Below, piece after piece: positions 16,125 through 24,174 of a stretch of 64,000 nt of DNA (the stretch's first letter is position 1; each line of letters opens with the position of its first letter). Position numbers and translations under genes: made by a program. Source of the DNA: Streptomyces xanthochromogenes. Lineage in GTDB: Bacteria; Actinomycetota; Actinomycetes; Streptomycetales; Streptomycetaceae. The notes under the pieces are model-generated. The model was not told where the DNA came from and did no database searches. It worked only from the letters and a program-made list of their open reading frames with translations. The stretch is taken from the NCBI RefSeq assembly GCF_014650455.1, contig NZ_BMUZ01000010.1, positions 186,001 through 250,000 on the forward strand, read 5' to 3'.

Positions 16125-16886
16125 CTACCTCCGGCGGCGTCGGCGCGGGTCCGGCGGACGGGGGAGCCGGCGTTGAATGTCCGCGACATCCTCGGAGAGA
16201 TCGGTGAGCCGGACGCTCATCGCGCCCACCACGCGGTTGGTCGCGTCGAGCCGCCGGTCCACCCCGTCCAGGCGGACATCGACGGCTTCGAGCCGCCGGT
16301 CCATCGTCTCCATGCGAAGGTCCAGCGACTCCAGCCGCATCGACATCCGCCGCAGCACAGGTCCCAGCTCCTGGAGCGCGGGCCCGATCCGAGCCATGGA
16401 GCCCTCCAGATCGGTGACCCTGTGCTCAAGGCCGTCGTAACGGGGGTCGCTCGCGATGACGGTCCGGGGCGCCTCCTCGGTGTCGAGGAGGTAGGTGCGG
16501 ACACAGCGGGCCACTTCGCTGTCGCGAAGGAGCATGGCTATGTTGAGGACCGCTCGGCGCGTGAAGACCCGGAGGTGCGAGCGGCCCTGTGGATAACTTT
16601 CCGCAGGGCTACCGGATGACGTGGTCGTTTTGACCACGTCATCGATGCGCAGCTCATCGCCGGTGAGAGTAGTCATTCCGTTGGCGATCAGCTCTTCGCG
16701 ATGCCTCCTGACGACGCTGTGCACAGCGTCCTTGTGGACAGCGAAGTACTCGGCGACCCCCTCGGTGGTCACATGCAGTCCATCAGGTAGCAACCGCAAC
16801 GCCCTGACCTTCTCCAGGACGTCGACGCGTCCCGCGTGGTCGGCGCGCAGGGTGCGCGATTCCAGTAGAGCGACTTCGGATGGCAT
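16125..16886 (-). CDS. Coiled-coil protein with phage-regulator-like N-terminus
   Basis: A 253-residue protein. Residues about 35-85 contain TTEGVAEYFAVHKDAVHSVV, which reads like a DNA-binding helix-turn-helix. FTRRAVLNIAMLLRDSEVARCVRTYLLD (about 108-135) resembles the region found in phage Rha/ORF6N-type regulators. Residues about 155-245 are heptad repeats (RRLEAVDVRLDGVDRRLDA) typical of a long coiled coil. It ends with a basic tail. Function unknown; I infer a DNA-binding oligomer. The coding sequence contains a perfect DnaA box and a long perfect inverted repeat. Confidence 0.7.
   Translation of the reverse strand: MPSEVALLESRTLRADHAGRVDVLEKVRALRLLPDGLHVTTEGVAEYFAVHKDAVHSVVRRHREELIANGMTTLTGDELRIDDVVKTTTSSGSPAESYPQGRSHLRVFTRRAVLNIAMLLRDSEVARCVRTYLLDTEEAPRTVIASDPRYDGLEHRVTDLEGSMARIGPALQELGPVLRRMSMRLESLDLRMETMDRRLEAVDVRLDGVDRRLDATNRVVGAMSVRLTDLSEDVADIQRRLPRPPDPRRRRRR
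16588..16643. promoter_or_regulatory. DnaA box and long inverted repeat within coding sequence
   Basis: TTATCCACA lies on the minus strand at 16588-16596. Nineteen bases later a perfect inverted repeat has 12-bp arms (16615-16626 GATGACGTGGTC, 16632-16643) around a 5-nt loop. A one-mismatch box (CTGTCCACA) is at 16733-16741. All lie inside the coiled-coil gene. Confidence 0.5.
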
Positions 16887-17169
16887 GGTCGGCCTTCCGT
16901 TCGTGGTCGGTGGTGCATGACTTGGACGCCCTGTCCCCGGGCCGCAGGGGTGGAGGTCCGCTCATCTACGCCACTGACTCAATGGCCGGTCCCTTGTCCT
17001 GCGACCGGCAATCCTCGAATTCACGAAAGGTACGACGCCACTAACCCCAGTTGCCTCCACGCGCATGGACAACGAGCGGACTTTCGTACAAGTCACGCAT
17101 CCGGGGAACGTGTGTTGGGAACAAACGTTTCGCCGGAGCCGTCCGGCGTGCTGCCGTCGGCCCCGCCCG

Positions 17170-18462
17170 CTAGACCGTCCGGTCCCGCGCCGCGAAGAGC
17201 CCCACCGCCAGTGCCGCCGCGCACACGCCGAGGACGAGGGCGATCGGAATCGTCCAGCCGCCCGTTGCCTGGTGGACCGCGCCGGCGGCCAAGGGGCCGA
17301 CCGCGGCCAGGAGGTAGCCGACCGTCTGGGCCATGCCGGAGAGGCGGGCCGCCGTCTGGGCATCGCCCGAGCGCAGCACGATCATGGTGAGGGCCAGGCC
17401 GACCGCGCCGCCCTGTCCGATGCCGAGGATCCCGGCCCACAGCCAGGCCCCGCTCACCGGGGCGATCATCAGGCCCGCGTATCCGGCCGCCACCAACGAG
17501 GTGACCAGGACGATCAGGGGGCGCTGGCTGCGCATCCGGCCGGCCAGGAGCGGTACGGCGAAGGCGCCCGCCACCTGGATCAGGTTGTTGAAGGCGAAGA
17601 TCACGCCCGCCGTGGAGCGGCTCATCCCGTGGTCGGTGAAGATCGTCGGCATCCAGGCGATCAGCACGTACGACCAGAGCGACTGGAGGCCCATGAAGAG
17701 GGTGACCTGCCAGGCGAGGGCCGAGCGCCACACGCTCTTCCCGGCGGTTCCGGTACCGGAACCGGGCCGGGCGCTCGCCATCCGTACTTCGTGCCCCGTG
17801 CGCCCGCGAGCGATCAGTACCTGCGGCAGCCAGGTAACCGCCGCGAGGACCGCGAGCAGGGACCACACCGCGAGGGAGGCCTCCCAGCTGCCGCCGAACG
17901 CCTTTTCCAGCGGCACCGAGGACGCGGCCACCAGGGTCGCGCCCGCGATCATCGCGCCGGTGTAGACCGACGTCATCGACGCCGCCCTGTCCGGGAAGTC
18001 CCGCTTGATCAGGCCCGGCATCAGCACGTTGAGCAGGGCTATCGCCGTGCCGACGAGCACGCCGCCGCCGTACAGCGCCACCGGCGAGGGCGCCACCCGC
18101 ACCAGGATGCCGACGGCCAGGAGCAGCAGGGCGAACAGCAGGACGGGTTCGCTCCCGAAGCGGCGGGCGAGCCAGGGCGCCACCAGGGCGCCGAGGCCGA
18201 GGAAGAGCACGGGTACCGAGGTCACCAGGCTGCTCGCCGTCGAGGACAGGCCGAACGACTGGCTGATGTCGCTCACCAGCGGCGACACGCTGGCCAGGGC
18301 GGCTCGCATGTTCAGCGACGCCAGCACGATCCCGACCAGGAGCACCACCGGATGTGCCAGCAGCGCGCGCCGCGCGGCGCGCGCTGCTGGCGAGGGCCGT
18401 ACATCGGCCTCGGCATCGGGCAACAGCAGGTGATCGGTATCCGGGCGTGACAAAACAGGCAC
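17170..18462 (-). CDS. MFS transporter, CynX/NimT (cyanate permease) group
   Basis: A 430-residue protein with twelve hydrophobic segments in two halves split by a hydrophilic loop (about residues 215-245). RAALASVSPLVSDISQSFGLSS and the overall layout place it in the CynX/NimT group of the major facilitator superfamily, whose members move cyanate, 2-nitroimidazole or other small solutes. GTG 18462 has GAGAAAGG upstream. It is 42 bp after the GntR gene on the same strand, so the pump is almost certainly under that regulator. Confidence 0.88.
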   Translation of the reverse strand: MPVLSRPDTDHLLLPDAEADVRPSPAARAARRALLAHPVVLLVGIVLASLNMRAALASVSPLVSDISQSFGLSSTASSLVTSVPVLFLGLGALVAPWLARRFGSEPVLLFALLLLAVGILVRVAPSPVALYGGGVLVGTAIALLNVLMPGLIKRDFPDRAASMTSVYTGAMIAGATLVAASSVPLEKAFGGSWEASLAVWSLLAVLAAVTWLPQVLIARGRTGHEVRMASARPGSGTGTAGKSVWRSALAWQVTLFMGLQSLWSYVLIAWMPTIFTDHGMSRSTAGVIFAFNNLIQVAGAFAVPLLAGRMRSQRPLIVLVTSLVAAGYAGLMIAPVSGAWLWAGILGIGQGGAVGLALTMIVLRSGDAQTAARLSGMAQTVGYLLAAVGPLAAGAVHQATGGWTIPIALVLGVCAAALAVGLFAARDRTV

Positions 18463-18489
18463 CTTTCTCGACGTCAGAGCTTGACCAAC

Positions 18490-18568
18490 TTCAGATTTCA
18501 GATTTCAGATTTCGTCCGCGCGATCGGGCCCCGACGCCCCGCCCCGCCCCGACGCCCCGCCCCGCCCC
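18490..18568. repeat. Short tandem repeats at the gntR 3' end
   Basis: TTCAGAT is repeated three times without gap at 18490-18510, across the gntR stop codon. Just inside the gene an 18-bp unit (GACGCCCCGCCCCGCCCC) occurs twice exactly at 18533-18550 and 18551-18568, giving the protein tail SGRGGASGRGGAS. Both look like slippage products. Confidence 0.85.
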
Positions 18569-19269
18569 GACGACCCATCCCGCCGCGTCGCCACCGCCCG
18601 TACCGCTTCCAGTGGCGCGCGCAGCAGTTCGCGTACCGCGCGCTCCGCGGCTGCCGGGTCGCCGCTCTCGATCGCGTCGACCAGGCCCTCGTGGGTGTCG
18701 AGGTCGATCGGGGGCATCTCCTCGTCGCGCAGCGAGGTGACGAGGCTTTCGTGCACCTGGACCGAGAAGAACCGATAGACCTCGATGAACGCCGGGTTGT
18801 GGGTGGCCCGCACCACGCCCAGGTGGAACGCCATGTCGGCGTCCGCGGCGCGGTCGCCGTGTTCGCGCAGCGTCTGCAGGGCGCCCCGCAGAGCCACCAT
18901 GTCGGCGGTGTCCCGGCGTTCGGCGGCGAGCCGGGCGGCCTCGGCCTCCAAGGCGACCCGGAGTTCGAGTACGTCAAGGGTGTCGGCGGCGCGGATTCCC
19001 TGGAGGACGGCGGAGGGATCGGCCGTCGAGCGTACGAAGGTGCCGTTGCCCTGGCGGGATTCGAGCAGCCCGGCGTGCACGAGGACGCGTACCGCCTCGC
19101 GGACCGTGTTGCGGCCGACGGCCAGCTGCTCGGCGAGCTCGTGCTCGGTCGGAATGCGGTCGTCGACCGCCCACTCCCCGTTGGCCAGCTGGGCCTTCAG
19201 CTGATCGACCACGGTGTCCACCAGGGACTGCCGTCCCGCCGTTCGCAGAGCCACGCCGTCCCCATTCAC
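18505..19269 (-). CDS. GntR-family regulator, FadR subfamily
   Basis: A 254-residue protein. The winged helix occupies residues about 10-80 (RIPTEHELAEQLAVGRNTVREAVRVLVHAGLLE, shown in part by ELAEQLAVGRNTVREA). The C-terminal all-helical FCD domain has DMAFHLGVVRATHNP and the His/Asp metal-binding set (DTHEGLVDAI). Effectors of this group are usually carboxylic acids. The last 20 residues are an SGRGGA repeat made by DNA slippage. It precedes the MFS gene and has tandem repeats over its own promoter, so it likely represses both. Confidence 0.92.
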   Translation of the reverse strand: MNGDGVALRTAGRQSLVDTVVDQLKAQLANGEWAVDDRIPTEHELAEQLAVGRNTVREAVRVLVHAGLLESRQGNGTFVRSTADPSAVLQGIRAADTLDVLELRVALEAEAARLAAERRDTADMVALRGALQTLREHGDRAADADMAFHLGVVRATHNPAFIEVYRFFSVQVHESLVTSLRDEEMPPIDLDTHEGLVDAIESGDPAAAERAVRELLRAPLEAVRAVATRRDGSSGRGGASGRGGASGPDRADEI

Positions 19270-19278
19270 CCGGTTGCC

Positions 19279-19312
19279 CAGTCATCCTACAACTTCAGTC
19301 ATCCTACAACTT
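19279..19312. promoter_or_regulatory. Tandem 17-bp direct repeats, candidate GntR operator
   Basis: CAGTCATCCTACAACTT occurs at 19279-19295 and again at 19296-19312 without any gap, 10 bp before the gntR start. On the minus strand each unit includes GTTGTAGGATGAC, a half-symmetric GTTGTAxGATGAC pattern like FadR-group operators. The same segment lies in front of the divergent rhomboid-like gene. Confidence 0.65.
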
Positions 19313-19364
19313 CTCCGGAATGGCTTTCCCTGTGGTGCACAGGGTTCCGCGCCATCATCTAGGG

Positions 19365-20051
19365 ATGGCGACCCTGCTCCACCGTGGCACCGAGCGCTCG
19401 CGGCCAGTCCGGTCCTGGGTGCGTTCCACGCCCGGGACCCACATCTGGCTGCTGATCATCGCGATCACCAGCCTCGTCATCCAGCTCTCCACACAGGGCC
19501 TGGAACGCTTTCTGCTGCACCGCAACAGCAGCAACATCCACGAGCTGACGCGGCACCCCGTGCAGTCCCTGTTCACCAGCGCGTTCTGGATCGAGAACCC
19601 GTCCTCGCTGCTGCTGTACCTGGTGATGTTCGAGGTCGTCCACGGCACGGTGGAACGCTGGCTCGGCACACTGCGCTGGCTCTGCACGGTCACCGTCGGG
19701 CACGTGGTGGCGACCCTGATCAGCCAGGAGTACGTCCTGTGGTCGATCCAGAACCAGCATCTGCCCAAGCGGCTCGCGCACGCCATGTCCCATGTCGTGG
19801 ACATCGGGGTCAGTTACGGGCTCGCCGCGTCGGCGGGCATCCTCGTCTACCGGCTGCCCTACCCCTGGCGCTGGCTCTACCTCGTGGGCGTCCTCGCGTT
19901 CTTCGGCATCCCGCTCGCCACCGGCGGTACGTTCACCGACCTCGGCCATGTGACCGCACTGGCCATCGGCTTCGCCTGCCGGCCGCTGACCCGGGGGGTG
20001 CCCCCGCGTAAATCGATGGCGCCCAACGACCCCGCGGGGCACAGTGGTTGA
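19365..20051 (+). CDS. Rhomboid-like membrane protein
   Basis: A 228-residue protein with six hydrophobic segments. The motif DIGVSYGLAAS puts a Ser in a GxS context in one helix and FTDLGHVTALAIG puts a His in HxxxLxxG context in the last helix, so a Ser-His rhomboid dyad is possible. The sequence differs from classical GASG rhomboids and matches the actinobacterial 'rhomboid-like' group, whose protease activity is unproven. ATG 19365 is preferred over ATG 19320 because the latter lies just after the tandem operator repeats and its added codons look non-coding. Confidence 0.75.
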   Translation: MATLLHRGTERSRPVRSWVRSTPGTHIWLLIIAITSLVIQLSTQGLERFLLHRNSSNIHELTRHPVQSLFTSAFWIENPSSLLLYLVMFEVVHGTVERWLGTLRWLCTVTVGHVVATLISQEYVLWSIQNQHLPKRLAHAMSHVVDIGVSYGLAASAGILVYRLPYPWRWLYLVGVLAFFGIPLATGGTFTDLGHVTALAIGFACRPLTRGVPPRKSMAPNDPAGHSG

Positions 20052-20217
20052 GGCAACCGCGCAAGAGGGAAGCGGGCCCGCCGCACGGGGGACGGCACAC
20101 GGCGGGGCCGCGCGGGGCAGGCATCGGAGCAGCACCGACGACTCCGACGGGCCGCCCGTGAGCGGTTGCCGGGGCGGCCGCTTCGAGCGCGCGTCAGCGC
20201 GAGGCCGCCCCTCTGAC

Positions 20218-20260
20218 ATGGGTAAGGGGCGCCCGCAATGGCGGACGCCCCTTACCCATG
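20218..20260. terminator. Bidirectional terminator hairpin
   Basis: Perfect 15-bp arms (CATGGGTAAGGGGCG at 20218-20232, complement at 20246-20260) with a 13-nt loop, between the convergent rhomboid-like and HAD genes. The 250-bp gap has no other feature I can see. Confidence 0.8.
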
Positions 20261-20301
20261 CTCAGCGTGCCCAGTAGGCGGCCCGTGTCCGGCCGGACCG
20301 A

Positions 20302-21126
20302 TCAGTTCCGGGCGAGCAGCTCTTCCAGAACCACGGCGATGCCGTCGTCGTCGTTGGACGCGGTGATCTCGTGGGCCACGGCCTTCAGTTCGTCGTGGGC
20401 GTTGGCCATCGCCACCCCGTGCTGGGCCCAGCCGAACATCGGGATGTCGTTGGGCATGTCCCCGAACGCGATCGTGTCGGCCGCCTTGCAGCCGAGGCGG
20501 CGTGCGGCCAGCGAGAGACCGGTCGCCTTGCTCAGGCCGAGCGGGAGCAGTTCCACGACGCCGGCGCCCGCCATGACCACGTCCACGAGGCTGCCGACGA
20601 CCTGGCGCGTGATCCTCGCCAGTGCGTCGTCGTCGTACCCGGGATGCTGGATGTAGACCTTGTTGAGGGGGGCCGACCACAGTTCGGTGAGGTCCTCGAA
20701 GGAGCGGACCGGAAGCGGGCCCTCCTGGACCTGGTAGCCGGGGCCGACCAGGACGTCGCCGTCGATGCCGTCGCGGCTCGCGGCGAGCGCGAGCGGGCCG
20801 ATCTCTGCCTCGATCTTGGACAGGGCGAGCCCGGCGAGCTGGCGGTCGAGGGTGACCGAGGTCAGGAGCCGGTGTTCGCCGGCGTGGTAGACCTGCGCGC
20901 CCTGGCCGCAGACGGCGAGCCCGTCGTAGCCGAGGTCGTCGAGGATGTGGCGGGTCCAGGGGACCGCCCGGCCGGTCACCACGATGTGCGCGGCGCCGGC
21001 CGCCGTGGCGGCGGCCAGCGCGTCACGGGTGCGTTGCGAGACCGATCCGTCGGTGCGCAGCAGCGTCCCGTCCAGGTCGGTCGCGATCAGCTTGTACGGG
21101 AACGGGCGGCCCACGGCGGTGCTCAC
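20302..21126 (-). CDS. HAD-superfamily (Cof-type) phosphatase, downstream of serS
   Basis: A 274-residue protein with motif I TDLDGTLLRTDGSVS, motif II VVTGRA and the late motif FGDMPNDIPMF. It is of the same type as the protein at 798-1667 (both contain LIATDLDGTLLR and a GDMPND motif). The GTG start shares bases with the serS stop (GTGA), so it is translationally coupled to seryl-tRNA synthetase. Substrate unknown. Confidence 0.88.
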   Translation of the reverse strand: MSTAVGRPFPYKLIATDLDGTLLRTDGSVSQRTRDALAAATAAGAAHIVVTGRAVPWTRHILDDLGYDGLAVCGQGAQVYHAGEHRLLTSVTLDRQLAGLALSKIEAEIGPLALAASRDGIDGDVLVGPGYQVQEGPLPVRSFEDLTELWSAPLNKVYIQHPGYDDDALARITRQVVGSLVDVVMAGAGVVELLPLGLSKATGLSLAARRLGCKAADTIAFGDMPNDIPMFGWAQHGVAMANAHDELKAVAHEITASNDDDGIAVVLEELLARN

Positions 21127-22412
21127 TTGGCGATCGGCTCCAGAACCTCTCGGCCGCCCAGGTAGGGGCGGAGCACGGCGGGGACGCGCACCGAGCCGTC
21201 GGGCTGCTGGTGGTTCTCGAGGATCGCCACGATGGTGCGCGGGACCGCGCACAGCGTGCCGTTCAGGGTGGAGAGCGGGGTGACCTTGCTCTTGCCGTCA
21301 CTGTTGTCGCGCATGCGGACCGACAGGCGGCGGGCCTGGAAGCCGTCGCAGTTGGAGGCCGAGGTCAGCTCGCGGTACTTGCCCTGGGTGGGGATCCAGG
21401 CCTCGCAGTCGAACTTGCGCGAGGCCGAGGAGCCGAGGTCACCGGTGGCGACGTCGATGACCTGGAAGGGCAGTTCGAGGGCGGTCAGCCACTGCTTCTC
21501 CCAGTCCAGGAGCCGCTTGTGCTCGTTCTCGGCTTCGTCCGGGTGGACGTAGGAGAACATCTCGACCTTGTCGAACTGGTGGACCCGGAAGATGCCCCGG
21601 GTGTCCTTGCCGTACGTTCCGGCCTCGCGGCGGAAGCAGGGCGAGAAGCCGGCGTAGCGCAGCGGCAGCTTGTCCGCGTCGATGATCTCGTCCATGTGGT
21701 AGGCCGCGAGCGGGACCTCGGAGGTGCCGACCAGGTAGTAGTCGTCCTTCTCCAGGTGGTACACGTTCTCGGCGGCCTGGCCGAGGAAGCCGGTGCCTTC
21801 CATGGCGCGCGGGCGGACCAGTGCCGGCGTCAGCATCGGGATGAAGCCGGCCTCGGTGGCCTGGGCGATCGCGGCGTTGACCAGGGCGAGCTCCAGGAGG
21901 GCGCCGACGCCGGTCAGGTAGTAGAAGCGCGAGCCGGACACCTTGGCGCCGCGCTCGACGTCGATGGCGCCGAGCGCCTCGCCGAGCTCCAGGTGGTCCT
22001 TGGGCTCGAAGCCCTCGGCACCGAAGTCGCGGATGGTGCCGTGCGTCTCCAGGACGACGAAGTCCTCCTCGCCGCCGACCGGCACGTCCGTGTGGACGAT
22101 GTTGCCGAGCTGGAGGAGCAGGTGCTTGGCGCGCTCGTCGGCGTCGTTCTGCGCGGCCTCGGCGGCCTTGACGTCGCTCTTGAGCTGTTCGGCCTTCTTC
22201 AGGAGCTCGGCGCGCTCGTCCGGCGTGGCCTTGGGGATGAGCTTGCCGAGCGACTTCTGCTCGGAGCGCAGCTCGTCGAAGCGGAGGCCCGAGGACCTGC
22301 GCAGCTCGTCGGCGGAGAGCAGGGCGTCGACGAGGGCGACGTCCTCTCCACGGGCGCGCTGGGAGGCGCGAACACGGTCGGGGTCCTCACGGAGCAGGCG
22401 AAGGTCAATCAC
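21123..22412 (-). CDS. serS: Seryl-tRNA synthetase
   Basis: A 429-residue class II synthetase of the usual bacterial length. It begins MIDLRLLREDPDRVRASQ. Residues about 30-100 are the tRNA-binding coiled-coil arm (KKAEQLKSDVKAAEAAQNDA). Motif 2 is in GFSPCFRREAGTYGKDTRGIFRVHQF and motif 3 in NGTLCAVPRTIVAILENHQQ. It charges tRNA-Ser, two of which genes lie further right in this window. The start is GTG with GGAGGG close upstream. It heads an operon with the HAD gene. Confidence 0.96.
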   Translation of the reverse strand: MIDLRLLREDPDRVRASQRARGEDVALVDALLSADELRRSSGLRFDELRSEQKSLGKLIPKATPDERAELLKKAEQLKSDVKAAEAAQNDADERAKHLLLQLGNIVHTDVPVGGEEDFVVLETHGTIRDFGAEGFEPKDHLELGEALGAIDVERGAKVSGSRFYYLTGVGALLELALVNAAIAQATEAGFIPMLTPALVRPRAMEGTGFLGQAAENVYHLEKDDYYLVGTSEVPLAAYHMDEIIDADKLPLRYAGFSPCFRREAGTYGKDTRGIFRVHQFDKVEMFSYVHPDEAENEHKRLLDWEKQWLTALELPFQVIDVATGDLGSSASRKFDCEAWIPTQGKYRELTSASNCDGFQARRLSVRMRDNSDGKSKVTPLSTLNGTLCAVPRTIVAILENHQQPDGSVRVPAVLRPYLGGREVLEPIAK

Positions 22413-23120
22413 CCCTCCAGGCTACCGGTGTGCACTCCCGGCGCCCCACCGGTATATCCGGTGCGCCGATGACGCGCGTGTCCCTTTGTCCGAATTGACC
22501 GAATTAGGGAACCTGGCGGTGGAATTCGCGGAGCGCCGGTCGGTGGGCGTCAAGGAAATCGGCGTTATTGCCCGGAAAGGGGCGCTTGCCGGACCGTCGT
22601 TGACCGACTCCCTTGCCGCGCACCGGACTTGTCCACAGAAGTGCACGACGCCGGAGACTTATCCACAGGCTGTGTGGAGCGTCTGTGGATTGCGGAAGAG
22701 ATCATTCCGAAAGCTGCGTGCGGGACCGAGGATTCCCCTCCCAAACCCGTTCCACACACTCATTCGGGTGGGAATTGCTCGCTCTAAAGAGTTGATCAAT
22801 GTAATTGAGGTGACAGAGGATGTCCTGGCGGCCTGTGGACTGATGTGTCGTCACTAGAGGGATTTGTCGACTGTGTCCGGTTGTGTTGTCGACTTACCCA
22901 CAGGTCGAGAAGCAGCCCTGTGGATAACTTTGTGGACAACGAAAATCAGCAGGTAGGACCGGTCGCCGGGACGCGGGAGGGCTGGGGAAGAAGCGCCCCG
23001 CGAGGCCCCGCGAGGCCCCAGGAACGGGCTCGGACGCGCCCGGCCAACGGGCTCGGACGCGCCTGGGCGAACGGTTCGGACTTCCCTCAGCCGAACGGTT
23101 CGGCCCCCCAGCCGAACCGC
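22413..23120. promoter_or_regulatory. 708-bp intergenic region with a DnaA-box cluster
   Basis: Perfect boxes: TTGTCCACA at 22629-22637, TTATCCACA at 22659-22667, TTATCCACA on minus at 22919-22927, TTGTCCACA on minus at 22931-22939. A one-mismatch TTACCCACA is at 22894-22902, and weaker two-mismatch matches are at about 22684 and 22834. The outer pairs point toward each other. The part 22500-22950 is clearly less GC-rich than the flanking genes. It must also contain the serS promoter at its left end. I see no open frame with coding character. Confidence 0.78.
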
Positions 23121-24056
23121 CTACGCGCGCCCGTCCTGGCAGCGGGCCAGCCACTCCGCCGCCTCGACGAACTCCGCGTCCGAGGTGCCCGCCCGCAGCG
23201 CACGTACCTCGCCGGGCATCACCTCGGCCCTGGGGTACGAGCCGAGGAAGCGCACCTCGGGGCAGATCCGCCGCAGCCCCATCAAGGCCTCGCCCACCCG
23301 GCGTTCGGAGATGTGGCCCTCGGCGTCGATGGCGAAGCAGTAGTTGCCGATGCCCTGTCCGGTCGGCCGGGACTGGAGCAGCATCAGGTTGACCCCGCGC
23401 ACCGAGAACTCCTGGAGCAGTTCGAGCAGGGCGCCGGGGTGGTCGTCGCGCTGCCACAGGACGACCGAGGTCTTGTCCGCGCCGGTCGGCGCCGCCGGGC
23501 GGGCCGGCCGGCCGACGAGCACGAAGCGGGTCTGCGCGTTCACCGCGTCGTGGATCTCGGTGATCAGCGGCTCCAGACCGTACGTGGCAGCCGCGAACTC
23601 GCCCGCGAACGCCGCGTCGTAGCGGCCCTCCTGGACCAGGCGTGCGCCGTCCGCGTTGGAGGCGGAGGACTCCCACAGCGCTTCGGGCAGGTTGGCCTTC
23701 AGCCAGTTGCGGACCTGGGGCTGGGCGGCCGGGTGCGCGGTGACGGTCTTGATGTCGGCGAGCGTCGTACCCGGGCGCACGAGCAGCGCGAACTTGATGG
23801 AGAGCAGAACCTCGCGGTAGATCATCAGCGGCTCGCCCGAGACCAGTGCGTCCAGGGTCGCGGTGATGCCGCCCTCCACCGAGTTCTCGATCGGGACCAG
23901 AGCCGCGGCCGCCTCGCCGCTGCGGACCGCGTCCAGGGCGGCCGGTACGGACACCATCGGGACCAGTTCGCGGGTCGCGGCCTCGGGGAGCGTGCGCAGG
24001 GCGGCCTCGGTGAACGTGCCCTCGGGACCCAGATAGGTGTATCGCGTGGCGGACAT
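23121..24056 (-). CDS. pheA: Prephenate dehydratase
   Basis: A 311-residue monofunctional enzyme converting prephenate to phenylpyruvate in phenylalanine synthesis. YTYLGPEGTFTEAAL opens the catalytic domain, PIENSVEGGITATLDAL follows, and TRFVLV is the active-site TRF motif. Residues about 200-285 are the ACT regulatory domain (HPGALLELLQEFSVRGVNL, LQSRPTGQGIGNYCF), which gives phenylalanine feedback. ATG 24056 is preferred to GTG 24065 because the family begins MSATRY. No operon partner is close. Confidence 0.95.
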   Translation of the reverse strand: MSATRYTYLGPEGTFTEAALRTLPEAATRELVPMVSVPAALDAVRSGEAAAALVPIENSVEGGITATLDALVSGEPLMIYREVLLSIKFALLVRPGTTLADIKTVTAHPAAQPQVRNWLKANLPEALWESSASNADGARLVQEGRYDAAFAGEFAAATYGLEPLITEIHDAVNAQTRFVLVGRPARPAAPTGADKTSVVLWQRDDHPGALLELLQEFSVRGVNLMLLQSRPTGQGIGNYCFAIDAEGHISERRVGEALMGLRRICPEVRFLGSYPRAEVMPGEVRALRAGTSDAEFVEAAEWLARCQDGRA

Positions 24057-24174
24057 GCACGTCACACTAATGGCCCGAAGTCACCGGCACCCACCGCTCC
24101 CGCGAACGTCCCACCGGGCGGGACCGCCCGGCCCGTGTAACGCCCGGCGGCGCCCCTGGGGTCACGCCCCCGCG

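Noticed and set aside
22413..22640. T-box or other riboswitch upstream of serS
   Set aside because: I see no T-box sequence (TGGNACCGCG-type) nor specifier stem; the gap is explained better by DnaA boxes.
22413..23120. Chromosomal oriC in the serS-pheA gap
   Set aside because: Only four perfect boxes are seen, and dnaA and dnaN, which flank Streptomyces oriC, are absent. A secondary DnaA cluster fits better.
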